A DNA stretch of 43,134 nt. Origin: Nanobdellota archaeon. Lineage in GTDB: Archaea > Nanobdellota > Nanobdellia > Parvarchaeales > Parvarchaeaceae. The stretch lies in contig JAJZIX010000006.1 in the NCBI GenBank assembly GCA_021810345.1, forward strand, positions 1-43,134, in the 5' to 3' direction. The translations under genes and the position numbers were made by a program. Within the stretch, counting starts at the first letter, position 1; each line of letters opens with the position of its first letter. A model generated the notes under the pieces. The model was given only the letters and a program-made list of their open reading frames with translations. It was not told the origin of the DNA and made no database searches. Positions 33,647-41,366 of this stretch are shown here, piece after piece.

Positions 33647-33841
33647 ATGGAAAAGAACAGCAGCGATAACAAGCTTTTCAGCATGTTCCCGCAGATGTTG
33701 ATGGGTTTTCTGGGCGGAAGGAACAAGAAATTCTCTTTCAGCTTGGACAACCTCGAAGTGCATCTGCCAAACATCAAGGAGCCAATAAAGTTGTCTGGTA
33801 AAATAACCATAGATTTTTCGAAGCAGAAAGACAAGAAGTGA
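33647..33841 (+). CDS. Small paralogous protein 2 of a tandem pair
   Basis: 64 residues. After a hydrophobic N-terminal stretch (LFSMFPQMLMGFLGG) comes a core, KFSFSLDNLEVHLPNIKEPI then KLSGKITIDFS, that lines up with the preceding protein without gaps over about 30 residues. It ends in a Lys-rich tail. A TATA-like GCTTATAAATAGG gives it a promoter of its own. L10e begins 3 bases after its stop, so the two are surely cotranscribed. Confidence 0.72.
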   Translation: MEKNSSDNKLFSMFPQMLMGFLGGRNKKFSFSLDNLEVHLPNIKEPIKLSGKITIDFSKQKDKK

Positions 33842-33844
33842 ACT

Positions 33845-34360
33845 ATGGCAAAGATAAGACCGGGAAGAGCATACAGAGAACTCAAGATGGCCTACACGCG
33901 CAAGTCAAAATACAAGCGCCTGAGCTACATAAAGATAGCACAGAAGCCTAAGATAACCCAGTACCATTCTGGCGCAGTTTCAAAACAGTTCGGAAAGAAG
34001 GTCGTTCTGCTTTCAGAGATATCATGCCAGCTAAGGGAGAATGCTATAGAAGCGGCAAGGATAATAGCCAATAAGTACCTCACGGATACTATAACCGATC
34101 AGAATTTTCATATAATAGTTGTTGCTTACCCACATCAAGTCCTTAGGGAACACAAGCTTGCGACAGGGGCCGGTGCAGACCGATTCTCGTCCGGGATGCA
34201 GAAGTCGTTTGGAAAGCCAGTAGGCATGGCCGCGCGGCTTATGGCTGGCAGCAGGATATTCGAGATACACGTAGATGAGGCAAATATCATAAGCGCCAAA
34301 ACTGCAGCCCAGAAGATGGGCAAGAAGCTTGGCATAAGGACCAGGGCAGTAATACTCTAA
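33845..34360 (+). CDS. rpl10e: Large-subunit ribosomal protein L10e (uL16)
   Basis: Binds 23S rRNA near the tRNA sites of the large subunit. 171 residues, the normal archaeal length. It has the expected basic start (MAKIRPGRAYRELKMAYTRK) and the conserved segments NFHIIVVAYPHQVLREHK and SSGMQKSFGKPVGMAAR. It starts 3 bases after the small paralogue and ends overlapping the convergent cobalamin gene by 4 bases. Confidence 0.96.
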   Translation: MAKIRPGRAYRELKMAYTRKSKYKRLSYIKIAQKPKITQYHSGAVSKQFGKKVVLLSEISCQLRENAIEAARIIANKYLTDTITDQNFHIIVVAYPHQVLREHKLATGAGADRFSSGMQKSFGKPVGMAARLMAGSRIFEIHVDEANIISAKTAAQKMGKKLGIRTRAVIL

Positions 34361-34884
34361 AAGAAGTCCTCTTTGAATCCGACTTTCTGATTCAGCCACC
34401 TGAACAGCACAAAGAAAAAGGAGGACAGCCTGTTTATGTACGGTTTTATCGCTTCATTGCCGCATTTTATCGCGGCTAAAGCCCTCTCGACGCGCCTAGT
34501 CTGCGTGCGGCATATGTTTACTGATGTCGCTGCCTGCGTGCCATTTGGATAGACAAACCTGTTAGTGTCTTTCAATTCTTGTGAGTAAGAATCCGTGAGC
34601 GCCTCAAGTTTTTTAACAGAATCAGAGGATATGGGGTTTACTCTCCTGTTCTTGACCAGTGGCAGATACCCCGATAGCTCAGCGCTGATAAGGTAAAGGT
34701 CTGATTCTATCGATTTCAAGTCCTCCTTTATTTTATTGTCTTCTATTAGTGAGTAGGCCGCACCGATTTTGGCCGATAAATCATCAATCTCCCCTATAAC
34801 CCGGACCGTTTTATTATCCTTCGGAACCCTGCCATCTGCAAGTGACGTTTTTCCATCATCACCTTTTCCAGTGTAGTATTTCAT
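34357..34884 (-). CDS. ATP:cob(I)alamin adenosyltransferase, PduO type
   Basis: Transfers the adenosyl group of ATP to cob(I)alamin to make coenzyme B12. 175 residues. Family motifs in order: YTGKGDDGKTSL (ATP), GEIDDLSAKIG, RTQTRRVERAL and YINRLSSFFFVLFRWLN. No B12-dependent enzyme is visible in this window. Its ATG overlaps the stop of the winged-helix gene (ATGA, 34881-34884), so the two are translated together and the regulator may respond to cobalamin or a related signal (inference). Confidence 0.93.
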   Translation of the reverse strand: MKYYTGKGDDGKTSLADGRVPKDNKTVRVIGEIDDLSAKIGAAYSLIEDNKIKEDLKSIESDLYLISAELSGYLPLVKNRRVNPISSDSVKKLEALTDSYSQELKDTNRFVYPNGTQAATSVNICRTQTRRVERALAAIKCGNEAIKPYINRLSSFFFVLFRWLNQKVGFKEDFF

Positions 34885-35225
34885 ATAGCGTCGTCTTTGA
34901 CATTATCTGGGTTTTTCAGGAGGTAGTATTTCGCTTTCCTCCTTATACCATCTATGTAAACCCTGAAAAGGTCATACGATAGGTGGTAATAGACGGACCT
35001 GCCCCTGTGCTCCGAGACCAGGATCACACCGAACATCGGCGAAAGAAGGTTGTAGAAGTGCTTCTTGTCTGACTGAGAGTTCAAATCTAAACCAAGTGCT
35101 GCTGAAAGCTCGTCCCTGCTCATTTCGCCCTTTTCTCTAATTAGGTTTATTATCTTCTCTGCTTCCGCGTACAGCATTTTACTCTTTGGGTGATTCCCGT
35201 ATATGACGTAAAGCAGGTCTTCCAT
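34881..35225 (-). CDS. Winged-helix DNA-binding protein, probable regulator
   Basis: 114 residues from the ATG at 35225 (a TTG lies one codon before). Residues 20-80 fit a winged helix: KIINLIREKGEMSRDELSAAL for the first helices, then FYNLLSPMFGVILVSEHRGRSVYYHLS as recognition helix and wing. The tail is helical and basic. Family not identified. It overlaps the cobalamin adenosyltransferase gene, and three TATAGG/CCTATA half-sites lie over its own promoter, consistent with autoregulation. Confidence 0.72.
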   Translation of the reverse strand: MEDLLYVIYGNHPKSKMLYAEAEKIINLIREKGEMSRDELSAALGLDLNSQSDKKHFYNLLSPMFGVILVSEHRGRSVYYHLSYDLFRVYIDGIRRKAKYYLLKNPDNVKDDAI

Positions 35226-35233
35226 CAATTATA

Positions 35234-35267
35234 TATAGGTCTCGCCTATAAAAATACTTGCTATAGG
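35234..35267. promoter_or_regulatory. Three-half-site operator candidate between divergent genes
   Basis: TATAGG (35234-35239), CCTATA (35245-35250) and TATAGG (35262-35267) alternate in orientation, making two overlapping inverted repeats with 5- and 11-base spacers. They cover the TATA (TTTTTATAGG on the minus strand) of the winged-helix gene and lie just before the TATA (CTTATTTATATAAC) of the divergent membrane-protein gene. Confidence 0.5.
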
Positions 35268-35301
35268 TATCTTATTTATATAACAAAATGCTATCAATTA
35301 A

Positions 35302-35967
35302 ATGGCGTTGAACGAGAACAAAATATTCGGTGACAGCTTTGTGCTGCTTTTCAAGGACAGGTTGATTCTAGTTCTTGCGCTTCTGCTGACGGCCATAGAT
35401 GCAATCTTTCAGTTTGTTACCGATTCATTCAATATCTCAAATTCTTTTTATACCGGGATATATGCCATGTTGCTGCTGGTTATACTAGCGCTTTTCAGTG
35501 TGTTTGTATATGGAATCGTCTTCTTTAGGCTTGGAGGCGGCAAGAATCTTAAGCTGTCGGATCTTGCGAAGATGTCCGCAAGCCGCTATCTCAGCATACT
35601 GGCAACCTACGTGCTGACCGGCTTGATAGTCGGTTTGGGAACAATGTTTTTTGTGATTCCAGGGATTTACCTGTTCGTCAGGCTTTTCATTGCGCCGGTT
35701 TCGGCCGCGCGCGATAAGAAGAATCCGCTCGATGCTTTGAGCAAAAGCTGGAGCATGACAAAAGGTCAGGGCTGGCCAATATTCATAATTACACTGCTTG
35801 TTGGGATAATCCTGCTTATAATAGATGTTGGCGCAAGCATGGCAGGGGTCTCATTTATATCCACATTCTTTGGTTTTGCGATGGTAATAGCATCAGTGCT
35901 GATTTATAACGGCCTATCAAGAAAGAAGATCGCGTCCGTCAAGCGCACCCGCCATGCAAGCCGATAA
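35302..35967 (+). CDS. Multi-helix membrane protein
   Basis: 221 residues with about six hydrophobic segments. The central motif FFVIPGIYLFVRLFIAPVSAARDKKNPLDALSKSWSMTKG is typical of a widespread family of membrane domains found alone or fused to glycerophosphodiesterases; their function is unknown. It is distantly like the DUF6159-type protein at 4394 in general plan. It is divergent from the winged-helix gene and could be its target, since the shared upstream region holds the half-sites. Confidence 0.78.
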   Translation: MALNENKIFGDSFVLLFKDRLILVLALLLTAIDAIFQFVTDSFNISNSFYTGIYAMLLLVILALFSVFVYGIVFFRLGGGKNLKLSDLAKMSASRYLSILATYVLTGLIVGLGTMFFVIPGIYLFVRLFIAPVSAARDKKNPLDALSKSWSMTKGQGWPIFIITLLVGIILLIIDVGASMAGVSFISTFFGFAMVIASVLIYNGLSRKKIASVKRTRHASR

Positions 35968-36017
35968 AGCGCTTCTGCTCTAAGCTCATCTTTAAATATG
36001 ACTTGATTTCTAATAGC

Positions 36018-36623
36018 ATGATGGGATACAGCCTCGAGGAAGTTTTGCTTGATTCTAGGAAGCTAATGAGCTATGTGTTAAAAAGACCGGAAATAAGCGC
36101 AAAGTTGTCTATTTTCTCCCTTGTGTATAGAAAAGAATATGATCCCTCTTACCTCTCACTGGACATGGTTGACAACTCGCTTGCAAGAAAGCATTCATAC
36201 TTGAATGTTGATCCAAATAGGCCAACTGATTATATCTCTGTGCTCAGCAATACAATTCCTTCCTGGACGCTGTCTCTTTCAGAAGGGGACGATTCGGAGG
36301 AAATTTTTGGTAAGGATTTTCATAATGAGAAAACAGGACATAGAATCCCAGTCATGGAACTTATAACAGAAGTGCTCAAAAAGGTAGAAGAAGAGCAAAC
36401 AAAATTAAACTCACCTAAATTTGCATTTTCGGTTAGTATGAAATTTACTTCTAAAGCTGATCTTGACTACCGCAGGGAGTATATTGTTCCTGAAGCGAGG
36501 GAAACCTCCGATGGTATAAAGACTTGCTGGCATATATACCCTGCAAAAAGCGGCAGAATATTTGTTATAGAACACCCTCATTCGTTTAATTTGTACAATG
36601 ATGCAGTATTTTATAAAATGTGA
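36018..36623 (+). CDS. Hypothetical protein
   Basis: 201 residues, not recognised. No signal, membrane segment or Cys cluster. It reads as a mixed alpha/beta soluble protein (EVLLDSRKLMSYVLKRPEISAKLSI, then KFAFSVSMKFTSKADLDYRREYIVPEARE and KSGRIFVIEHPHSF). The TATA-like CTTTAAATATG about 25 bases before the ATG at 36018 favours this start over an in-frame TTG at 36003. Base composition is more AT-rich than the neighbouring housekeeping genes. Confidence 0.65.
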   Translation: MMGYSLEEVLLDSRKLMSYVLKRPEISAKLSIFSLVYRKEYDPSYLSLDMVDNSLARKHSYLNVDPNRPTDYISVLSNTIPSWTLSLSEGDDSEEIFGKDFHNEKTGHRIPVMELITEVLKKVEEEQTKLNSPKFAFSVSMKFTSKADLDYRREYIVPEARETSDGIKTCWHIYPAKSGRIFVIEHPHSFNLYNDAVFYKM

Positions 36624-36705
36624 GCCGGGAAACCCATAATTTGGATCACTCTCATAGATGAAATTCATGTCCACGGACCAAATGCCCTAGTGGAGCACAT
36701 GTGCT

Positions 36706-36801
36706 TCACTGTTTTTTGCTGTTAGCTGACATATTCAGGATAGCTCCTGCGAGCAGATCGTTTGAAGCCGCTACCATAACGTGGCCTTTGCTCTTCACTG
36801 G
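36706..36801 (-). pseudogene. Possible 3' remnant of a lost gene
   Basis: On the minus strand the short frame ending at 36706 reads KSKGHVMVAASNDLLAGAIL and then NMSANSKKQ, ending in TGA. It resembles real protein sequence but has no sensible start: the frame closes at a TAA in the promoter of surface protein B. It may be the tail of a gene displaced when that cassette arrived. Origin not recognised; chance is possible. Confidence 0.3.
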
Positions 36802-36805
36802 TTTG

Positions 36806-36825
36806 ATGAAAACTATTTATCTACT
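36806..36825 (+). promoter_or_regulatory. Promoter of surface protein B (shared cassette promoter)
   Basis: The box ATGAAAACTATTTATCTACT shares GAAAACTATTTAT-CTACT with minor changes relative to genes A and C. The TATA is about 25 bases before the ATG at 36843. The leader after the box differs from A and C, unlike the box itself. Confidence 0.7.
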
Positions 36826-36842
36826 CTCTTTTTCTTTAGTAT

Positions 36843-38252
36843 ATGAGTCTCCCACGAAGATCCCAATCAGCATTAGAGTATATGATGACTTATGGCTGGG
36901 CCATTTTGGTCATTGTCATCGTCGCAGCAGTCTTATACAGTTTAGGTATCTTCTCTCCTTCATCCTCGCTGTCAACGACAATAACAGGCTTCTCCAATTT
37001 AGGAACAGTAAATGCAGTCTGCCTGGGAGGAACAAGCTTCACAATATCTATGGGAGACTCAACAGGTTACCCTATAAACATAACCCAAATCAACCTAACG
37101 TCCTCATCAGGCAAAACAACTTATTCTCCAAACATCCTAATCCAGCCCAACAGCATACAGACAGTGACAGTCCCTTCATCATCATTATGCACTTCAGGAG
37201 CAAGGTATTCTGTTTCTGCGGTCATATCCTACCTGGAGCCAGGACAGATCCTCCCAGGACCTTACACATCAACAGGAACGGTGACAGGAACTGCAGCTTC
37301 TCCTCCTTCCTCAGCTACTTCATATGAACCCTTAAATATAACCAACACCCAAAACCAGGGCACTCCTTCACCATTCCAGCAGATGATTAACGTCACCAGC
37401 ACCAGCCCAGGCTGGGGAGACATATCCTCATCTCCATTCGGCCAGAATGTCGAATTCTTTTCTTCAACAGGCCAGATACTTGATTCCTGGTTAGAAAACT
37501 ACACTTCAACCCGTGCTATCTGGTGGGTAAAGCTGACTTCCTCGATTCCAGCAGGCTCCAAGCAGACAATTTACATGGGTTTCGCCCCCACATCAACCAA
37601 TCTTTTCAACACAAACGATGTAGGAGAAGCTCCACAACTTTCAACGACTTATGGAGAATACGATGACGGTGCAAATGTATTTAACAACTACTGGAACTTT
37701 GCTGGGACAAGTTTTCCGACTGGATTTACTAATTATAATAATGGTGGAACATCAACAGTGGATAACGGACTAAATATAAGTTTAGCAAGTTCTGGAAACT
37801 ATTACGCTTTTGTTTATAATACCGCAATAAGCCCAGATTCAATTGTTGAAACTTATTCTACTGGAAAAAGAACTAACGGTCCTACTGACCTTGGGGCGTA
37901 TCCCTCAAATAGTGAAAGTGTAACTGGGTTTGCAGGAGTAGCTAACACTTGGGGTTGGGGATATGGAACTATAAGTGGGGGATATGGTAACATAGGCAAC
38001 CCATTTGATATAAGTTCGGGAAGCGGAGTAGCAAGTATATATTGGATTGGAACCGGAGATGAAGGTGTCGGATGGAATTACGATTTTGTTAGTTCTACTT
38101 ATTCAATTACAATACCTTCTTCTATATATTTATCCATCGGTATGGGTAATAATTGCGGTAGTAGTGATTTAGTTTATTATTGGCTTCGCACACGTACCTA
38201 CCCTCCAAACGGTGTTATGCCTTCCGTGAGTTTTGGAAGCGTTTCTCAATGA
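36843..38252 (+). CDS. Prepilin-like surface protein B with DUF2341 domain
   Basis: 469 residues. The first 280 are nearly the same as protein A: class III prepilin head, small beta domain and DUF2341 (SPFGQNVEFF, IWWVKLTSSIP, IYMGFAPTS). At 36978-37093 the DNA is identical to A for 116 bases, while the 135 bases before it differ at many silent positions. After EYDDGAN the sequence switches to a module unlike that of A, rich in Gly, Asn and Ser (ISPDSIVETYSTGKRTNG, NEC-free). The end YPPNGVMPSVSFGSVS is again shared. Likely surface-exposed and interchangeable with A in location. Confidence 0.88.
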   Translation: MSLPRRSQSALEYMMTYGWAILVIVIVAAVLYSLGIFSPSSSLSTTITGFSNLGTVNAVCLGGTSFTISMGDSTGYPINITQINLTSSSGKTTYSPNILIQPNSIQTVTVPSSSLCTSGARYSVSAVISYLEPGQILPGPYTSTGTVTGTAASPPSSATSYEPLNITNTQNQGTPSPFQQMINVTSTSPGWGDISSSPFGQNVEFFSSTGQILDSWLENYTSTRAIWWVKLTSSIPAGSKQTIYMGFAPTSTNLFNTNDVGEAPQLSTTYGEYDDGANVFNNYWNFAGTSFPTGFTNYNNGGTSTVDNGLNISLASSGNYYAFVYNTAISPDSIVETYSTGKRTNGPTDLGAYPSNSESVTGFAGVANTWGWGYGTISGGYGNIGNPFDISSGSGVASIYWIGTGDEGVGWNYDFVSSTYSITIPSSIYLSIGMGNNCGSSDLVYYWLRTRTYPPNGVMPSVSFGSVSQ

Positions 38253-38283
38253 TTACTATAATTAGTTGCTGTGGATTAGAATT

Positions 38284-38356
38284 TGCTCCTGCCGGGATTT
38301 GGACCCGGGTCTGTGACTCGAGAGGCCACTGTCCTTGGCCGCTAGACTACAGGAGC
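38284..38356 (-). tRNA. tRNA-Glu (anticodon CTC)
   Basis: On the minus strand: acceptor GCTCCTG/CAGGAGC, anticodon stem GTGGC/GTCAC with loop CTCTCGA, T arm CCGGG-TCCAAAT-CCCGG, discriminator A. No intron and no encoded CCA. A TATA-like TTTATTAATAC lies about 30 bases upstream. Confidence 0.94.
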
Positions 38357-38398
38357 AACTATAGAATAATGATAGGTTTTGTATTAATAAATGATGCC

Positions 38399-39121
38399 TT
38401 ATGTCTGTAGCGGTGGCTTTTCCCATAAGTAAATAAGCTCATATAATTCTTTCGGTGGTTCAAGTATCATTTGGAGGACTTCTCTGCCGCTGTTCGTGGC
38501 GTAGGCATACCCGATACAACTGCCGTAGCGGTCCAAAAGAATAGGATTGCGTTTTAGGTAAGACAGCAAAAGCCCCCCATGTCGTCAGGGTCTATGCTTT
38601 CGTATGGGCTTCTTACGCGCTCTTTGTTGAACTGATTTACGTCGTTTAAGGCCCCTTGTATCACCGTCTCCATACCATTTTTAAGCAGCAGATCTCGCTC
38701 CTTAGCTTTTTCAACAAGCGAGTAGTTTCCGCTGTTTACTGCCGATCTGAATGTGATATACTCTGACAAGCCGTTGTAAAAAGCCGGCCAGACTGGACTT
38801 TGTTTTTCTGTTTTTTTGGCATTGAATCAGCCGAGCCGTTTCTTTGATCTATACTGAATATAAGAGCATGGCTGGTCTCAAGAAGCAAGCCGTATCGCAG
38901 GCCTGCTCCATCTTCTAGGTGTTCTGCCTGTCTTTGGAAAGTAATTGTATACTCATGGTTTATCAGCCTTCCGTAGTATACGCTTTGCGCAGCAGGCTTG
39001 GCGGGGATTCGGATATGCTTGCTATTCAAGCGTAGCGCCGGCGCATCAAACTCGCAGGCAAAGGTTCTTTCTACTACCGGTGCGATTCTGAAATTATCTC
39101 CTGCAGTCTTGAGATTTTCAT
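38399..39121 (-). pseudogene. Hypothetical gene broken by two or three frameshifts
   Basis: Three successive frames join into one sensible protein of about 235 residues. The first runs from around 39100 (RIAPVVERTFACEF) to QRNGSADS. It shifts at a run of seven A (minus strand, near 38815) into KQSPVWPAFYNGLSEYITF and on to PDDMGG. It shifts again at a run of six G (near 38575) into LLLSYLKRNPILLDRYGS and ends PPLQT at 38399. A good TATA (CTTTTAAATAC) and an ATG at 39121 exist, but that ATG is in yet another frame. Family not recognised. Decay, homopolymer sequencing errors or slippage could explain it. Confidence 0.65.
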
Positions 39122-39211
39122 TGTTAATCTTGTTTTGCCGTATTTAAAAGGCTTAAGCTGCCTTTAGACGTAAAACACCAAATATATTAGTCCGTAGCCG
39201 TTATAGAACTT

Positions 39212-40321
39212 ATGAATCTGAGGTATCTTGCAGCGTTGAGCACTACCGTTGGCACGATAGTTGGAGGAGGGATACTTGCTCTGCCGTATGCGGTGGAGAA
39301 ATCCGGTATCCTGGTTGGTTTGCTGCTTTTTGCGGTGATAGGGGCAGCTTCTATACTAATAACAATGTACACCGGAGAACTATCAAGCAGGTTCAAAAAG
39401 TTTCACCAGCTGCCAGTTATGGTGGGAGGATATATGGGCAGGAAGTTCAGGATGCTTACGCTGCTTTTCCAAATACTGACGATCTACGGCGCTCAGATAG
39501 CTTATCTTATAGGTATATCTATAGTGCTAGTCGCACTTTTTGACGTTCCGTACTACATAGCGCTGACCCTGGTTTTCCTGCTGACTCTTCCATTGATCTA
39601 CAAAGGGTATAAGCTGGTAGAAGACGCTGAAACCCCGTTGCTTTTTATAAAACTTGGACTGATTGTAGCGGTTTCGATAATCATACTGACTACATTCCAT
39701 GTAGGCAATATCAGTCTGTTCAATAATGGAAACATCTTTGGGCCGTTTGGAGTGATACTTTTCTCCCTAACGGGTTATACAATAATACCGGAGGTCAGGG
39801 AGGAACTGGGAAACAAGCCCAAAGACCTCAACAGCGTGATAATAAGCGCTTATGTAATATCGATAGCAATGTACGTCCTGTTTACGCTTGCTTTTATAGG
39901 TGCTTTTGGAAGCGGTGTGGCGGAAATAGCGACAAATTCAATAACTTCCAATGGATATCAGCTGCTTCTGGCGGTTACAACTTTGTTCCTTTTGATAACA
40001 CCCTACATAGCGCTGAGCCTTGTGCTTACCGATGCGTTTTCGTACGACTTTAAGATAAACAGAGGAGTAAGCCTCGCAATGGCGGCAGTTATACCGTTCG
40101 CAATCGCCTTTTTGGACCTGGATTTCCAGGCAGTATTATCTATAACAGGCGGGATATTCGTGTCAGCATTGTCGATCCTGATACTTGCTGCAGTCCATCT
40201 CGCGAGAAAGCGCGAAAGGGCCACCCCCAAGTACTATGTAAGGGGCGGTGAGGTTGCCATCGTGTTTACAGGTATAATAATGGCCTTAGGTGTTGTCTAC
40301 ACCCTGCTCCAGGTCATATGA
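39212..40321 (+). CDS. Amino-acid permease, aromatic/AAAP-like
   Basis: 369 residues with about 11 membrane helices. The first, STTVGTIVGGGILALPYAVEKSG, is the hallmark of the tryptophan/tyrosine permease and AAAP branch of the APC superfamily (unwound helix 1 binding the substrate). A second match is FSLTGYTIIPEVREEL. It probably imports aromatic or neutral amino acids with protons or sodium. It has its own TATA (AAATATATTAG) and overlaps the pelota start by 4 bases (ATGA). Confidence 0.88.
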   Translation: MNLRYLAALSTTVGTIVGGGILALPYAVEKSGILVGLLLFAVIGAASILITMYTGELSSRFKKFHQLPVMVGGYMGRKFRMLTLLFQILTIYGAQIAYLIGISIVLVALFDVPYYIALTLVFLLTLPLIYKGYKLVEDAETPLLFIKLGLIVAVSIIILTTFHVGNISLFNNGNIFGPFGVILFSLTGYTIIPEVREELGNKPKDLNSVIISAYVISIAMYVLFTLAFIGAFGSGVAEIATNSITSNGYQLLLAVTTLFLLITPYIALSLVLTDAFSYDFKINRGVSLAMAAVIPFAIAFLDLDFQAVLSITGGIFVSALSILILAAVHLARKRERATPKYYVRGGEVAIVFTGIIMALGVVYTLLQVI

Positions 40322-41307
40322 AATTACTCAAATTGGACCGTAAAGAGGGGATCATCAGGGGGGTGATTAAGTCATACGACGACCTGGTAGTGCTGTCTTA
40401 TGTGATAACCCCAGGGGACAGGCTTACAGCCTACTCAAGAAGGAAGATCACGATAGGCAAGGAGCATGTGATAAAGACCGTGAAAATAGGGATAGACGCG
40501 GAGAAAACCGAGCTTACTCCTGTTGGATTGAGCGTCAGCGGGAAAATCTTCTTCTCGTCTGACCCGGACATACCGCTGCACAAGTACCATACCATATATC
40601 TTAAGCTGAAATCAGGTTTCAGCCTGTCAAAGAGCAGGATACTGGATTTTCAGGCAAGCATCCTCAGAAGGTCAGAGCAGAGGTCGCCAAAGATATTCGT
40701 TTGCGTTTACGAGCTCGGCTATGCAATTTTCTATAGGATAACAAATTACTCCGTGAAAAGGTTGTATGAATTGAAGGAGAATGTACAGGGCAAGAGATTT
40801 AAGAATGAGACTAAGGAGAAGTTCTTCGACAAGCTTGAGGAAAGCATAGAAAGTGAGTACAAAAAAACCAAGTGGGACGTTTTCATAGTTGCCGGCAAAG
40901 CAATGGACAACGAAGAGTTGAAGAGGGGCAGGCTAAAAGATCTTGACATATCGTATGAAACAGTCTCTTACGCCGACACAGGTTTGCATGAGCTTATAGC
41001 GAAGGATAAGATAAACGCGCTGCTTAAGGATACAAAGATTGGCATGCAGAGAAGGCTTATCAAAGAGTATCTATCAGCCATATCCGCTGGCAGCCCAGAT
41101 TATGTTTATGGTCGCGCGAAGATACTTGAAGCTTTAGGCTCAAAGAGCCCTGTCGAAGTCTTGGTTACAAGAGATTTTGTGATGGAAAACCTGGATCTGA
41201 TGGCGAAGCTCGAGTCATTGGGCGCCGAGATCCAGTTTTTCGATGAAAAGGATGATTCGCTGGACCAGCTTGCCGGCTTTGGCGGAATCCTCCTTAAGCT
41301 TGCCTGA
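40318..41307 (+). CDS. pelA: Pelota, ribosome rescue factor
   Basis: Homologue of eukaryotic Dom34. It enters ribosomes stalled without a proper stop codon and, with an ABCE1-type ATPase, splits them. 329 residues. An Sm-like N domain (IIRGVIKSYDDLVVLSYVITPGDRLTAYSRRK) is followed by two eRF1-like domains (SPKIFVCVYELGYAIFYRI, then SYADTGLHELIAKDKI and GAEIQFFDEKDDSLDQLAGFGGILLKL). It lacks GGQ, as expected. It shares its C-terminal fold with aRF1 at 10606. Translation appears coupled to the upstream amino-acid permease gene. Confidence 0.94.
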   Translation: MKLLKLDRKEGIIRGVIKSYDDLVVLSYVITPGDRLTAYSRRKITIGKEHVIKTVKIGIDAEKTELTPVGLSVSGKIFFSSDPDIPLHKYHTIYLKLKSGFSLSKSRILDFQASILRRSEQRSPKIFVCVYELGYAIFYRITNYSVKRLYELKENVQGKRFKNETKEKFFDKLEESIESEYKKTKWDVFIVAGKAMDNEELKRGRLKDLDISYETVSYADTGLHELIAKDKINALLKDTKIGMQRRLIKEYLSAISAGSPDYVYGRAKILEALGSKSPVEVLVTRDFVMENLDLMAKLESLGAEIQFFDEKDDSLDQLAGFGGILLKLA

Positions 41308-41366
41308 GTCCTGAAATACCATAGTTTGGTAGGCATATTTATATCCTTTAAAAGATAATATTCAAT

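Noticed and set aside
38180-38410. 76-residue plus-strand frame over the end of gene B and tRNA-Glu
   Set aside because: It is a shadow of two real features in another frame.
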